Part shown: positions 26,422 to 34,853 of the stretch, one piece after another
How positions within the stretch are numbered: the first letter of the stretch is position 1
Layout: each line of letters opens with the position of its first letter
Notes under the pieces: model-generated
What the model was told of the DNA's origin: nothing
Seen by the model: only the letters and a program-made list of their open reading frames with translations
Databases searched by the model: none
Origin: Pseudomonas fluorescens
GTDB taxonomy: Bacteria > Pseudomonadota > Gammaproteobacteria > Pseudomonadales > Pseudomonadaceae
NCBI RefSeq assembly: GCF_000968015.1
Contig: NZ_LACH01000034.1
Location: 1-34,853, forward strand
DNA: 34,853 bases
Direction of reading: 5' to 3'
Position numbers and translations under genes: made by a program

Positions 26422-28718
26422 ATACGCTGCTGGCGCGGACCAACCGGCGGATTCTTATCGTCGACGACACAGCCTCGATTCATGCGGACTTCGCCAAGAT
26501 CCTCAGTCCGCCATCGATCGATGACGACAGCCTGATCAGCGCCGAAAATGCCCTGTTCGGCACCCCTGCGGCGCTATCGCTGCAAAGCTTCGTGCTCGAC
26601 TCTGCGTTTCAGGGCCTCGAAGCCCTGGACAAGGTCGAAACGGCGCTGGCCAATGACATGCCCTATGCGATGGCTTTCATCGACATGCGCATGCCGCCGG
26701 GCTGGGACGGGCTGGAGACCATCGAACGGCTGTGGCAGGTCGATCCCAAGCTGCAAGTGGCGCTTTGCACCGCTTATTCCGACTATTCCTGGGAAGACAT
26801 CGACGAACGCCTGGAACTGGGCGATCGCCTGCTGATTCTGAAAAAGCCCTTCGATGCCATCGAAATCCGCCAGATGGCCAGCGCATTGACGGCCAAGTGG
26901 CAAATGACCGAAGACGCAGAGTTGAAGATGTCGCTGCTCGAACAGGCGGTCGAAGAACGCACCCGCGAGCTGTCCGACGCCAACATCATCGTGCAGAACA
27001 GCCCCACCATTCTGTATCGGTTGCGCGGCGAGCCGTCGTTTCCATTGATGTATATCTCGCACAACATCACCAAATACGGTCATGTCGCGGCGAAACTGGT
27101 CGCCTCGGCCAACTGGGCCCAGGAACTGATCCATCCCGATGATCAAACCAAGGTCGACACCGCCATGGCCCGGGTGCTGGACCGTCATGCCGCGGGCGCG
27201 TCCATCGAATTCCGGATGCGCACTGGCGAAGGAGCCTGGCGCTGGGTCGAAAACCGCTACATCCCGGTGCGCGACGATGAAGGCCGTTTGCTGGAAGTCG
27301 AAGGCATCATCATCGACATCACTGAACGCAAAATTGCCGAGGAGAAAATCGCCCTGCTCGCCCGCACCGACGGGCTGACCGGGCTGGCCAACCGTGCGAC
27401 GCTGATCGAGCGGTTGCACCAGGCATTCGCCTCTGTGCGTCGGGGGGCGACAGCGTTCGCCATGTTTTACCTGGACCTGGATCACTTCAAACGCATCAAC
27501 GATACCCTCGGCCATCCGGTGGGCGACCTGTTGCTGCAAGAGGTAGCACGCCGGATCAAGGCCTGCGTGCGCGAAAACGATGTGGTCGCCCGCCTCGGCG
27601 GTGACGAGTTCGCGATCTTGCAACTGGACGTCGGTGACCCGACCCAGTCCGCAGCCCTGGCCGCCAAGATCCGCGATACGTTGGTACTGCCCTACTCCCT
27701 GGCCGGCAATGATGTGCGGGTCTCGGTGAGTATCGGCATCAGCAGCTGCACCCCCGAAAGCACCAGCGCCGACGGCCTGCTGACCCAAGCCGACATGGCG
27801 CTGTATCGCTCCAAGGAAAAGGGTCGCAACCAGTACCACTTCCACTCCGAGGAGATCAATCAGGAGGTGGTCGAACGCATGGCCATCGCCAGCGACTTGA
27901 GAGCGGCCATCGAACACGAAGAACTTGAACTGCATTACTGGCCGGAAGTGGACCTGAGCAGCGGCAAAATCCTCGGCATGGAAGCGCAAGTCACCTGGAA
28001 CCATCCTGAACGCGGTCTGCTGGACGCCTCGGCGTTCCTGCCCGCTGCGGAAAAGACCGGCACCATCATCGCGCTCGGTCACTGGGTGCTGGATCGCGCC
28101 TGTCAGCAAATGCGTCAATGGCGCGATGAGGGAGTGGCGCCGCCGGTGATTGCGATCAAGCTGTCCCTGGCCCAGCTCAAAAGTGGTCCCGAGCTGATCT
28201 ATGACGTGCTGCGCACTACGGCACGCTGGGAACTCTGCCCCTGGGACCTGCGCTTCGACGTCACTGAAGCGACGCTGGCCCAGACCAAATGGACCCACAA
28301 CGATGTGTTGCCGCGCCTGCGTGAGCTGGGGGTGAAGATCGCCATCGACGACTTCGGTACCGAGTACTCCTCGTTCGACTACCTCAAGACCTACCAGGTC
28401 AATCACCTGAAACTCGCTCAAGCCTTCATCGACACCGCCGCCCGCGATCCGGCCAGCGCGAACACCTTGCGCGCCATCATCAACTTCGCCCGTGACGTCG
28501 GGATCGGCATCATTGCCGAGGGCGTCGAAACCCAGGAGCAGCGCAGCTCGCTGATGGCCACCGGTTCACCGATGAACGCCCAGGGTTACTTCTTCAGCAA
28601 AGCGGTCAGCAGCCAGCAGGCTGCCGAACTGCTGAAAGCCGGCAGCATCGTGCCCCCGAGCCATGACATCGGCCCGATCCGGGACAACCCGCCACGCTTC
28701 ACGGAGGACAAAGGATGA
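26412..28718 (+). CDS. Response regulator REC-PAS-GGDEF-EAL, probable diguanylate cyclase
   Basis: The 768-residue protein has a receiver (11-150; Asp18-Asp19, Asp91, Thr120, Lys145), a coiled coil, a PAS domain (about 190-310), GGDEF (about 318-475) and EAL (about 490-740). The cyclase site is intact: DLD with Asp355, GGDEF at 396-400, and an inhibitory RxxD (387-390) five residues before it. The EAL domain is damaged: EAQ instead of EAL (524-526), Lys583 where catalytic Asn belongs, and Asp616 for the ExTE Glu. Asp646-Asp647, Lys667, Glu703 and Gln724 remain. So it probably makes c-di-GMP and may only bind it through EAL. The start has no ribosome site of its own; a short leader frame overlaps it. 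The stop overlaps the next gene by four bases. Confidence 0.92.
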   Translation: MSINTLLARTNRRILIVDDTASIHADFAKILSPPSIDDDSLISAENALFGTPAALSLQSFVLDSAFQGLEALDKVETALANDMPYAMAFIDMRMPPGWDGLETIERLWQVDPKLQVALCTAYSDYSWEDIDERLELGDRLLILKKPFDAIEIRQMASALTAKWQMTEDAELKMSLLEQAVEERTRELSDANIIVQNSPTILYRLRGEPSFPLMYISHNITKYGHVAAKLVASANWAQELIHPDDQTKVDTAMARVLDRHAAGASIEFRMRTGEGAWRWVENRYIPVRDDEGRLLEVEGIIIDITERKIAEEKIALLARTDGLTGLANRATLIERLHQAFASVRRGATAFAMFYLDLDHFKRINDTLGHPVGDLLLQEVARRIKACVRENDVVARLGGDEFAILQLDVGDPTQSAALAAKIRDTLVLPYSLAGNDVRVSVSIGISSCTPESTSADGLLTQADMALYRSKEKGRNQYHFHSEEINQEVVERMAIASDLRAAIEHEELELHYWPEVDLSSGKILGMEAQVTWNHPERGLLDASAFLPAAEKTGTIIALGHWVLDRACQQMRQWRDEGVAPPVIAIKLSLAQLKSGPELIYDVLRTTARWELCPWDLRFDVTEATLAQTKWTHNDVLPRLRELGVKIAIDDFGTEYSSFDYLKTYQVNHLKLAQAFIDTAARDPASANTLRAIINFARDVGIGIIAEGVETQEQRSSLMATGSPMNAQGYFFSKAVSSQQAAELLKAGSIVPPSHDIGPIRDNPPRFTEDKG

Positions 28719-30589
28719 AATCGCCTCTCGTGCGGACCAACCGGCGCATCCTGATCATCGACGACACACCCTCGATTCATGAGGACTTTCGCAAGATCCT
28801 CGGCCCTGAGATCGAAGGCGAACAGACCCTGGCCGGCGCAGAAGAAGCCCTGTTCGGCACCGTGCAGCTTGATCGGCTGACATTCCAGCTCGACTCGGCC
28901 TACCAGGGCCAGGAAGCCCTCGAACTGGTCAAGCGCGCACTGGCCGAAGGTCGTCCCTATGCCATGGCGTTCACCGACATGCGCATGCCACCGGGCTGGG
29001 ACGGTCTGGAAACCATCGAACAACTGTGGAAGGCCGACCCTCACCTGCAAATCGCGTTGTGCACGGCCTTTACCGATTACACCTGGGAAGACATGGCCGA
29101 ACGGCTGGAATTCGGCGACCAGTTGCTGGTGCTGAAAAAACCCTTCGACAGCCTGGAAATCCGCCAGATGGCCAGTGCCCTGACCTGGAAATGGCAGATG
29201 GCGCAGGACGCGGCGATGAAGGTCCTGAGCCTGGAGCAGACCATCGAGGCGCGGGTCCACGAGTTGCTCAAGGTGTCACACCTGTTGCAGTACGACGTGC
29301 TGACCGAGCTGCCCAACAGCACGTTGCTCGGCGACCGGTTGAACCAGTCCCTGGCCCTGTCCCGTCGCCATGACAAGCAACTGGCTGTGATGTTTCTAGG
29401 CCTCGATCGCTTCAAGCGCATCAACAATGCCCTGGGGCATCCGGCCGGTGACGAAATGCTTAAACAGGTCGGCCGCAGTCTGGTGGCGACGGTGCGCGAG
29501 TCCGACTCGGTGTTTCGCTATGGCGCTGATGAATTCGTGGTGATCCTCGCCGATGTCCGCCACCCTCAGCAGACCAAGGGCATCGCCGAAAAACTCTTGA
29601 ACGCCATTCGCGCGCCCCAGCACATTGCCGGCCACGACCTGAGCGTGACCGCCAGCCTGGGCATCAGCATTTACCCGGACGACGGTTTCGATGCCATCGC
29701 GCTGATCAAGAAAGCCGAAACCGCGATGCGCAACGTCAAGGAAAGCGGTCCGAACGATTTCAGGTTTTTCATCGACGAGATGAACCAGCGCGCCCGGGAT
29801 CAACAAAGCATCGAAAGCGGCATTCGCCTGGCGCTGGAGCGCAACGAATTTGTCCTGCATTACCAGCCCAAACTGGACCTGGGCAGCGGCCAGGTGGTCG
29901 GGGCCGAGGCGTTGATTCGCTGGCAAAAACCGGGACGCGGTCTGGTCTACCCCTCGGATTTCATCAGTGTGGCCGAAGACAGCGGTTTGATCGTGCCGTT
30001 GAGCAAATGGGTGCTGGCCGAGGCGTGCCGACAAGCCTGCGCCTGGCAGGCCGCGGGGCTGCCGAAGATCTGTATGTCGGTGAACATGTCGGCCATCGAT
30101 TTCCGTCAGCGGGACTTTGTCGACGGCATCGAACTGATACTCAAACAAACAGGGATGGAGCCGGCCTTGCTGGAGCTCGAAATCACCGAAGGCGTGCTGA
30201 TGCAGAACGTCGAAACCACAGTGAACGCCCTGACCCGGCTCAAGGTGATGGGCGTGCGACTGGCCATCGATGACTTCGGTACCGGATATTCCAGCCTGAG
30301 CTACTTGCGGCGTTTTCCCATCGACGTGCTGAAAATCGACCAGTCGTTCATTCGCGGCTTAAGCAGCGACAGCAACGACGCCGCGCTGGTCAGCGCCATC
30401 ATCAGTCTGGGCCGGAGCCTCAAGCTGACCATCATTGCCGAAGGGGTGGAAACCCTCGAGCAACTGGACTTCCTCAAGGCCCATCAATGCGAGGAAGGCC
30501 AGGGTTTCTACTTCAGCAAAGCCGTGGAGCCGGACGCCTTCGTCCGGTATCTGGGGTCGGTGAAGCCCTCTTCATCCGCAGCCACGTGA
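28715..30589 (+). CDS. Response regulator REC-GGDEF-EAL, probable c-di-GMP phosphodiesterase
   Basis: The 624-residue protein has a receiver closely similar to that of the preceding protein (Asp16-Asp17, Asp88, Thr117, Lys142), then GGDEF (about 190-350) and EAL (about 365-610) without a PAS. The EAL site is complete: EAL at 398-400, Asn457, Glu489, Asp519-Asp520, Lys540, Glu576 and Gln596. The cyclase site is weakened: the metal-ligand Asp is Gly229 (LGLDRFK), and the signature is GADEF (270-274), although RxxD (261-264) persists. I infer a phosphodiesterase with a possibly GTP-binding regulatory GGDEF. Its ATG lies in the upstream stop (ATGA); the peroxidase gene begins 44 bases after its stop. 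Confidence 0.93.
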   Translation: MKSPLVRTNRRILIIDDTPSIHEDFRKILGPEIEGEQTLAGAEEALFGTVQLDRLTFQLDSAYQGQEALELVKRALAEGRPYAMAFTDMRMPPGWDGLETIEQLWKADPHLQIALCTAFTDYTWEDMAERLEFGDQLLVLKKPFDSLEIRQMASALTWKWQMAQDAAMKVLSLEQTIEARVHELLKVSHLLQYDVLTELPNSTLLGDRLNQSLALSRRHDKQLAVMFLGLDRFKRINNALGHPAGDEMLKQVGRSLVATVRESDSVFRYGADEFVVILADVRHPQQTKGIAEKLLNAIRAPQHIAGHDLSVTASLGISIYPDDGFDAIALIKKAETAMRNVKESGPNDFRFFIDEMNQRARDQQSIESGIRLALERNEFVLHYQPKLDLGSGQVVGAEALIRWQKPGRGLVYPSDFISVAEDSGLIVPLSKWVLAEACRQACAWQAAGLPKICMSVNMSAIDFRQRDFVDGIELILKQTGMEPALLELEITEGVLMQNVETTVNALTRLKVMGVRLAIDDFGTGYSSLSYLRRFPIDVLKIDQSFIRGLSSDSNDAALVSAIISLGRSLKLTIIAEGVETLEQLDFLKAHQCEEGQGFYFSKAVEPDAFVRYLGSVKPSSSAAT

Positions 30590-30633
30590 ACGATGCGCAA
30601 CGACACACAGGCCCCATGCCAAGGAATCATCAG

Positions 30634-31593
30634 ATGTCGCCTTTCTTTCACCGTCTGCTATTGGCGCCGTTGTTCGGACTCTGCCTGAGCGCCAGCGCCG
30701 CGCCGCTGAATGAAGCGCTCAAACCACTGCCGGCAGTGCCCCAGCAGAATCCGTTTCAGGTCGAACTCGGGCGCCAGTTGTTCAATGAACCGCGCTTGTC
30801 TGTCGACAGCTCACTGTCCTGCGCCAGTTGCCATCGACTGGAAAACGGCGGCGCCGACAACAAGGCGTTTTCCATTGGTTTCGCCGGCCTTCCGTTGACG
30901 ATCAACACCCCCAGCGTGTTCAACGCCAGCCTGAACTTCCGGCAATTCTGGAACGGCCGCGCCGACACCCTGGAAACCCAGATCCACGGCGTGGTGCAAA
31001 GCCCCAGTGAAATGGGCAGTGACTGGGAGCATGTGGTGCAGATGCTGAGCGCCGATCCGGCTTATCGGACCTCGTTCACCAACGCCTACCCGGACGGCGT
31101 GACCATGAACAATGTGCAGAATGCCCTGGCCACCTATGAACGCACGCTGATCAGCGCCAACTCGCGTTTCGACCAATACCTGCAAGGCGATACCGACATT
31201 CTCACCCTCGACGAGAAATACGGTTACCAACGCTTCAAGGACTATGGCTGCATCGCCTGCCATCAGGGCGTCAACATCGGCGGCAACATGTTCCAGAAGT
31301 TCGGGGTCATGGGCGACTACTTCAAGACTCGGGGCAACCCCACCGAAGCCGACCTGGGCCGCTATCTGGTCACCAAAGACGAAGAGGACCGCAACGTGTT
31401 CAAGGTTCCGAGCCTGCGCAACGTCGCCGTGACCGCTCCGTATTTTCACGATGGTTCGGCCAAAACCCTCGAAGAGGCGGTGGATGTGATGTTCAAGTTC
31501 CAGCTAGGTCGTATTCCCTCTGCCGACGACAAGACGCTGATCATCAAATTCCTCAAGACCCTGACCGGTGAATGGGGAGGCAAGCCCTTATGA
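30634..31593 (+). CDS. Periplasmic di-haem cytochrome c peroxidase-like protein
   Basis: The 319-residue protein has a Sec signal peptide (about residues 1-22, ending SASAAP) and two c-type haem sites, CASCH (63-67) and CIACH (206-210). It belongs to the bacterial CcpA/MauG family. The FWNGRADTLETQ segment (105-116) carries the Trp that normally bridges the haems, and TAPYFHDGSAKTLEEAV is the C-terminal family block. Family members reduce hydrogen peroxide in the periplasm with electrons from cytochrome c. An ATG at 30616 is in frame, but the one at 30634 has AAGGA eight bases upstream and starts at the signal peptide. Its stop overlaps the next kinase gene (ATGA). Its place inside a c-di-GMP operon is unusual; a redox-sensing role is inference. 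Confidence 0.92.
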   Translation: MSPFFHRLLLAPLFGLCLSASAAPLNEALKPLPAVPQQNPFQVELGRQLFNEPRLSVDSSLSCASCHRLENGGADNKAFSIGFAGLPLTINTPSVFNASLNFRQFWNGRADTLETQIHGVVQSPSEMGSDWEHVVQMLSADPAYRTSFTNAYPDGVTMNNVQNALATYERTLISANSRFDQYLQGDTDILTLDEKYGYQRFKDYGCIACHQGVNIGGNMFQKFGVMGDYFKTRGNPTEADLGRYLVTKDEEDRNVFKVPSLRNVAVTAPYFHDGSAKTLEEAVDVMFKFQLGRIPSADDKTLIIKFLKTLTGEWGGKPL

Positions 31594-33401
31594 AAACGTC
31601 TAACCGCCGCAACCTGGCGTTGCTCGGCGTCGTGGCCCTGATGCTGGCTTCAGTGCTGCTGTTTCTGTACCTCAAATCCAGCTCGAACCAGACGACGACC
31701 TACACCGAATCCCGGGACTTGATCGGCCGGATCAAGCAGCTGAACGCACAATGGGAAACCGAGATCCTCAAGGCCAGGGTCGCCATCAGTCATAACTACG
31801 ATCCGTTGGTCTCACCACTGACCGAGATAACGAACCTTTGGGAGCGGTTCGACACCATGGAGTCGAACCACGGCCGCAACGACTCGCCCATCTGGCGCGC
31901 CAGCCATGAGGCGTACCTGACCGCCATCCAGGAAAAGACCCGCTTGGTGGAGCAGTTCAAGTCTCACAACGCCGTGCTGCGCAACTCACTGGCGTTCCTG
32001 CCCACCGCCGAGGACGACATTCAGGAACAGCTGTCCGGGTTGGTGGATGAGGACCAACTGCAACTTCAGAACATTGCCACCGACACGTATGACTTACTGC
32101 TCAGCAGCCTGGAGTTCGCCCAGGTCACTTCCGATGACCGGGCCGCCGACATCCTGCTCGGGCTGAACAAACTGGGGGTGAACAAACAGCGTCTACCTGA
32201 ACAGTTCCACGGAACGATCGATATCATGAGCAACCACATCGCGCTGATTCTGCGCGAACAACCCGTGGTCAATCGGTTGCTGGAAAACATCGAAGCCGTT
32301 CCCGTGGCCGAACGCCTGGACGACATTACCAACCTGCTGAACACCGACCAGCAGCGGACCGACGCGATCGATCAGCGTTATCACTTCTACATGCTGGTGT
32401 TTTCCGTACTGTTGGTACTGTTACTGGTGTACCTGGCCATTCACCTGATGCGCAGTTTCAATGTGATCAATCGCGTCAACAAAGCCCTGCAAACCGCCAA
32501 TGAGGACCTCGAACTGCGCGTTGAAGAGCGCACCCGCGAACTCAAGGATACCCAGAGCGAACTGCTCGACACCGCGCGTCAGGCCGGCATGGCCGAGATC
32601 GCCACCAATGTGCTGCACAACGTCGGCAACGTGCTCAACAGCGTGAACATTTCAGCCGACCTGGTCACCCGCAAACTGCGTGCCAGCAAAGCGCAGGGCC
32701 TAGGCAAGGCCATGCAGCTGATCAACGAACATCCAGGCGACCTCGGCACCTTTCTGACCGAGGACCCAAAAGGCAAGTTGCTACCGGGCTACCTGAATCA
32801 ACTGGTGGACGCGATAGCCCTGGAACAACAAGGCATGACCGACGAACTGTCCCAACTGACCAAAAGCGTGGACCACATCAAGGACATCGTCGCCACCCAG
32901 CAGTCCTACGCGGGCGCCAACAGCCTGATGGAACCGCTACACATCAGCGAATTGCTGGAGGACGCCCTGCGCATGAACTCTGGCGCCCTGACCCGACACC
33001 ACGTCACGGTGGTCAAGGAGTACAGCGATGTGCCGCGAGTCATGGGCGACAAACACCGGTTGCTGCTGATCCTGATCAACCTGATCAGCAACGCCAAATA
33101 CGCCATGTCCGACCTCAGCAATCGCCCGCGACAAATGACCCTGGGGGTGAAAATCGTCGAAGACAAGACCCTGCAAGTCAGCGTCAAGGACGACGGCGAA
33201 GGCATCGCCGAGGAAAACATGACGCGCATCTTTGCCCACGGTTTTACTACCCGCAAGGAAGGCCACGGCTTCGGCCTGCACAGCTGCGCCCTGGCCGCCA
33301 TCGAAATGAACGGCCATCTCACCGCCCAAAGCGACGGGCCGGGCAAGGGTGCGCTGTTCACGTTGCAGATCCCGCTGAAAACCGTACCGGAGGAAGCATG
33401 A
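31590..33401 (+). CDS. Membrane sensor histidine kinase with atypical H-box
   Basis: The 603-residue kinase has a membrane span at about 9-28, a periplasmic domain of about 240 residues that looks all-helical (29-266), a second span at 267-287, a coiled coil, and a kinase core. The H-box region reads EIATNVLHNVGNVLNS. His343 is followed by Asn, not the usual Glu/Asp. The ATPase domain has Asn501 in NLISNAKYAM, DDGEGI (534-539) and GHGFGLH (558-564). It has no receiver of its own, so its phosphate probably goes to the three receivers encoded in the operon. The frame extends to 31572, but the ATG at 31590 overlaps the peroxidase stop and has GGGGAGG upstream. The adjacent di-haem protein shares its compartment and is a candidate signal partner. 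Confidence 0.9.
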   Translation: MKTSNRRNLALLGVVALMLASVLLFLYLKSSSNQTTTYTESRDLIGRIKQLNAQWETEILKARVAISHNYDPLVSPLTEITNLWERFDTMESNHGRNDSPIWRASHEAYLTAIQEKTRLVEQFKSHNAVLRNSLAFLPTAEDDIQEQLSGLVDEDQLQLQNIATDTYDLLLSSLEFAQVTSDDRAADILLGLNKLGVNKQRLPEQFHGTIDIMSNHIALILREQPVVNRLLENIEAVPVAERLDDITNLLNTDQQRTDAIDQRYHFYMLVFSVLLVLLLVYLAIHLMRSFNVINRVNKALQTANEDLELRVEERTRELKDTQSELLDTARQAGMAEIATNVLHNVGNVLNSVNISADLVTRKLRASKAQGLGKAMQLINEHPGDLGTFLTEDPKGKLLPGYLNQLVDAIALEQQGMTDELSQLTKSVDHIKDIVATQQSYAGANSLMEPLHISELLEDALRMNSGALTRHHVTVVKEYSDVPRVMGDKHRLLLILINLISNAKYAMSDLSNRPRQMTLGVKIVEDKTLQVSVKDDGEGIAEENMTRIFAHGFTTRKEGHGFGLHSCALAAIEMNGHLTAQSDGPGKGALFTLQIPLKTVPEEA

Positions 33402-34804
33402 GCGAGCTTTCGAACCGACGCATTCTGCTGATCGATGACACCCCGTCCATTCACGTGGATTTCCGCAAGATTCTCACACCCATGCCGGAGCAGACCGTCG
33501 AACTGGACGAGATGGAGGCCGCGCTGTTTGGCAGCGAAGTGAAATCAACCACTGCGCTGTTCGAGCTGGACTCGGCCTATGGCGGCCAGGAAGGCCTGGG
33601 CAAACTGAACGAAGCCTTGCAGGAAAACCGCCCCTACGCCCTGGCCTTCGTCGACATGCGCATGCCCGAGGGCTGGGACGGTGCGCAGACCATCGAACAT
33701 TTATGGCAGGCCGACCCGAGCCTGCAAGTGGTGGTGTGCACCGCCTATTCCGACTATTCCTGGGATGAACTGCTCGATCGATTGCAGGCCCATGACCGGC
33801 TGCTGATCCTGAAAAAGCCGTTCGACAATATCGAAGTCCAGCAGATGGCCAACACCCTGCTGACCAAATGGGACATGACCAAACGGGCCAGCGTGCAAAT
33901 GGACCATTTAGGGCAAATGGTCGAGCGCCGAACCCGGCAGTTCACCGAGGCCAGCGTTGAGTTGCAGCGGGAAATCGACGAGCGCAAACAGCTGGAAACC
34001 CAATTGGTGCAATCGGAAAAACTCGCCTCTCTAGGCCAATTGGCGGCCGGCGTCGCTCATGAAATCAACAACCCCATCGGCTTCATTTCCTCCAACCTCG
34101 GCACCCTGGATGGCTACTTCAAACAGCTGCAGGAAATGCTCGACGCCTATCGCGATGCGGAAGAGGCGATCGGCTCCAGCGAGCTCGTCGAGCGTTTGAA
34201 CCAACTGCGCGAACGGGTCGAGCTGGAGTTCCTGCGCGAGGACATTCCGCTGCTGATCAAGGAATCCAAGGATGGCATCAACCGGGTCGGGCAGATCGTC
34301 AAGGACCTGAAGGACTTCTCCCGGGTGGACTCCAATCAGGAATGGCAGTGGGCCAATCTGCAACAGGGCATCGAATCAACCTTGAACATCGTCGCCAACG
34401 AACTCAAGTACAAGGCCGATGTGCTCAAGGAATATCAGGCGTTGCCCGACATCGAATGCCTGCCTTCGCAAATCAATCAGGTGATCATGAACCTGATCGT
34501 CAACGCCTCTCAGGCCATCGGCCCGGAGCGCGGCACCATCACCTTGCGCACCGGGCTTGAAGCGGAAACGGTGTGGATCGAAGTCGCAGACACCGGCTCC
34601 GGCATTGCGCCGGACAGCCTGCAGAAAATCTTCGACCCGTTCTTCACCACCAAACCGGTGGGCCAGGGGACGGGACTGGGGTTGTCCCTGTCCTATGGCA
34701 TCGTGAAAAAACATCGGGGGGAGATTACGGTGCGCAGTGAAGTTGGCGTGGGGACGACCTTCAGGGTCGAACTGCCAGTGCGCCAGACCAAACTGGCGAG
34801 CTGA
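33398..34804 (+). CDS. Soluble hybrid histidine kinase with N-terminal receiver
   Basis: The 468-residue protein has no membrane span. Its N-terminal receiver (about 7-150; Asp13-Asp14, Asp86, Thr115, Lys140) is of the same distinctive type as those of the two GGDEF-EAL proteins. After a coiled coil comes a canonical HisKA H-box, [17 protein letters not shown], with His221. A long helical insert follows, and then the ATPase domain ([15 protein letters not shown] 398-403, [13 protein letters not shown]). It may relay from the membrane kinase to the two c-di-GMP regulators. Its ATG overlaps the preceding stop. A REP half follows its own stop, so it is probably the last gene of the operon. Confidence 0.93.
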   Translation: MSELSNRRILLIDDTPSIHVDFRKILTPMPEQTVELDEMEAALFGSEVKSTTALFELDSAYGGQEGLGKLNEALQENRPYALAFVDMRMPEGWDGAQTIEHLWQADPSLQVVVCTAYSDYSWDELLDRLQAHDRLLILKKPFDNIEVQQMANTLLTKWDMTKRASVQMDHLGQMVERRTRQFTEASVELQREIDERKQLETQLVQSEKLASLGQLAAGVAHEINNPIGFISSNLGTLDGYFKQLQEMLDAYRDAEEAIGSSELVERLNQLRERVELEFLREDIPLLIKESKDGINRVGQIVKDLKDFSRVDSNQEWQWANLQQGIESTLNIVANELKYKADVLKEYQALPDIECLPSQINQVIMNLIVNASQAIGPERGTITLRTGLEAETVWIEVADTGSGIAPDSLQKIFDPFFTTKPVGQGTGLGLSLSYGIVKKHRGEITVRSEVGVGTTFRVELPVRQTKLAS

Positions 34805-34814
34805 ACACAAATCA

Positions 34815-34845
34815 AAATGTGGGAGCGAGCTTGCTCGCGATGGGG
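34815..34845. repeat. REP palindrome cut by the window end
   Basis: One REP half (AATGTGGGAGCGAGCTTGCT...) follows the last stop. The following GGGCTGTGTCA resembles the spacer of the other pairs, so a partner copy probably lies just beyond the window. Confidence 0.75.
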
Positions 34846-34853
34846 CTGTGTCA

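Overview
The window looks like chromosome of a Pseudomonas of the fluorescens/putida group. The evidence is the gene content (glpFKRD, aatJQMP with aauSR, metE/metR), the high-GC codon use, and several copies of an intergenic REP-type palindrome (core GAGCAAGCTCGCTCCCAC) typical of that group. I saw no rRNA, tRNA, CRISPR array, insertion sequence or phage gene.

Layout. (1) 53-1412, minus strand: a PhzF-family protein and a YbaK-type Cys-tRNA(Pro) deacylase. (2) 1783-6891, plus strand: the glycerol regulon glpF-glpK-glpR-glpD, closed by a strong terminator at 6912-6945. (3) 6959-9799: a LysR regulator divergent from a quinone-oxidoreductase-like and a short-chain dehydrogenase gene. It looks like a small cassette set between the glp and aat regions. 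(4) 9810-17061: the acidic amino acid system. Two TTCGG-N4-CCGAA-type sites and a sigma-54 promoter precede aatJ, aatQ, aatM and aatP (ABC importer), followed by aauS-aauR (two-component system) and glpM. (5) 17274-19230: a DsbA-family oxidoreductase and a secreted alpha/beta hydrolase, separated by repeats. (6) 19477-22814: divergent metE and metR with a candidate MetR operator between them. (7) 22994-24592, minus strand: a probable nudix-lysE-GNAT operon. (8) 24801-34804: a c-di-GMP signalling locus.

The most interesting part is region 8. A divergent response regulator has a degenerate 'YN-GYP' domain. Opposite it runs a tightly coupled five-gene operon: REC-PAS-GGDEF-EAL, REC-GGDEF-EAL, a periplasmic di-haem cytochrome c peroxidase-like protein, a membrane histidine kinase with a large periplasmic helical domain and an unusual H-box, and a soluble REC-histidine kinase. 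Three of the proteins carry paralogous receivers of one distinctive type. The two GGDEF-EAL proteins have degenerated in complementary ways: the first keeps an intact cyclase site but loses EAL residues, and the second keeps an intact EAL site but loses GGDEF residues. I infer a phosphorelay-controlled c-di-GMP switch, possibly sensing peroxide or periplasmic redox state through the di-haem protein. I do not know of a description of this as a system.

Start sites were revised where the longest reading frame ran into promoters or REP sequence (glpF, glpK, aatJ, metE, metR, the hydrolase, the peroxidase and others). All functional calls are from sequence reading and memory of families; no database search was run.
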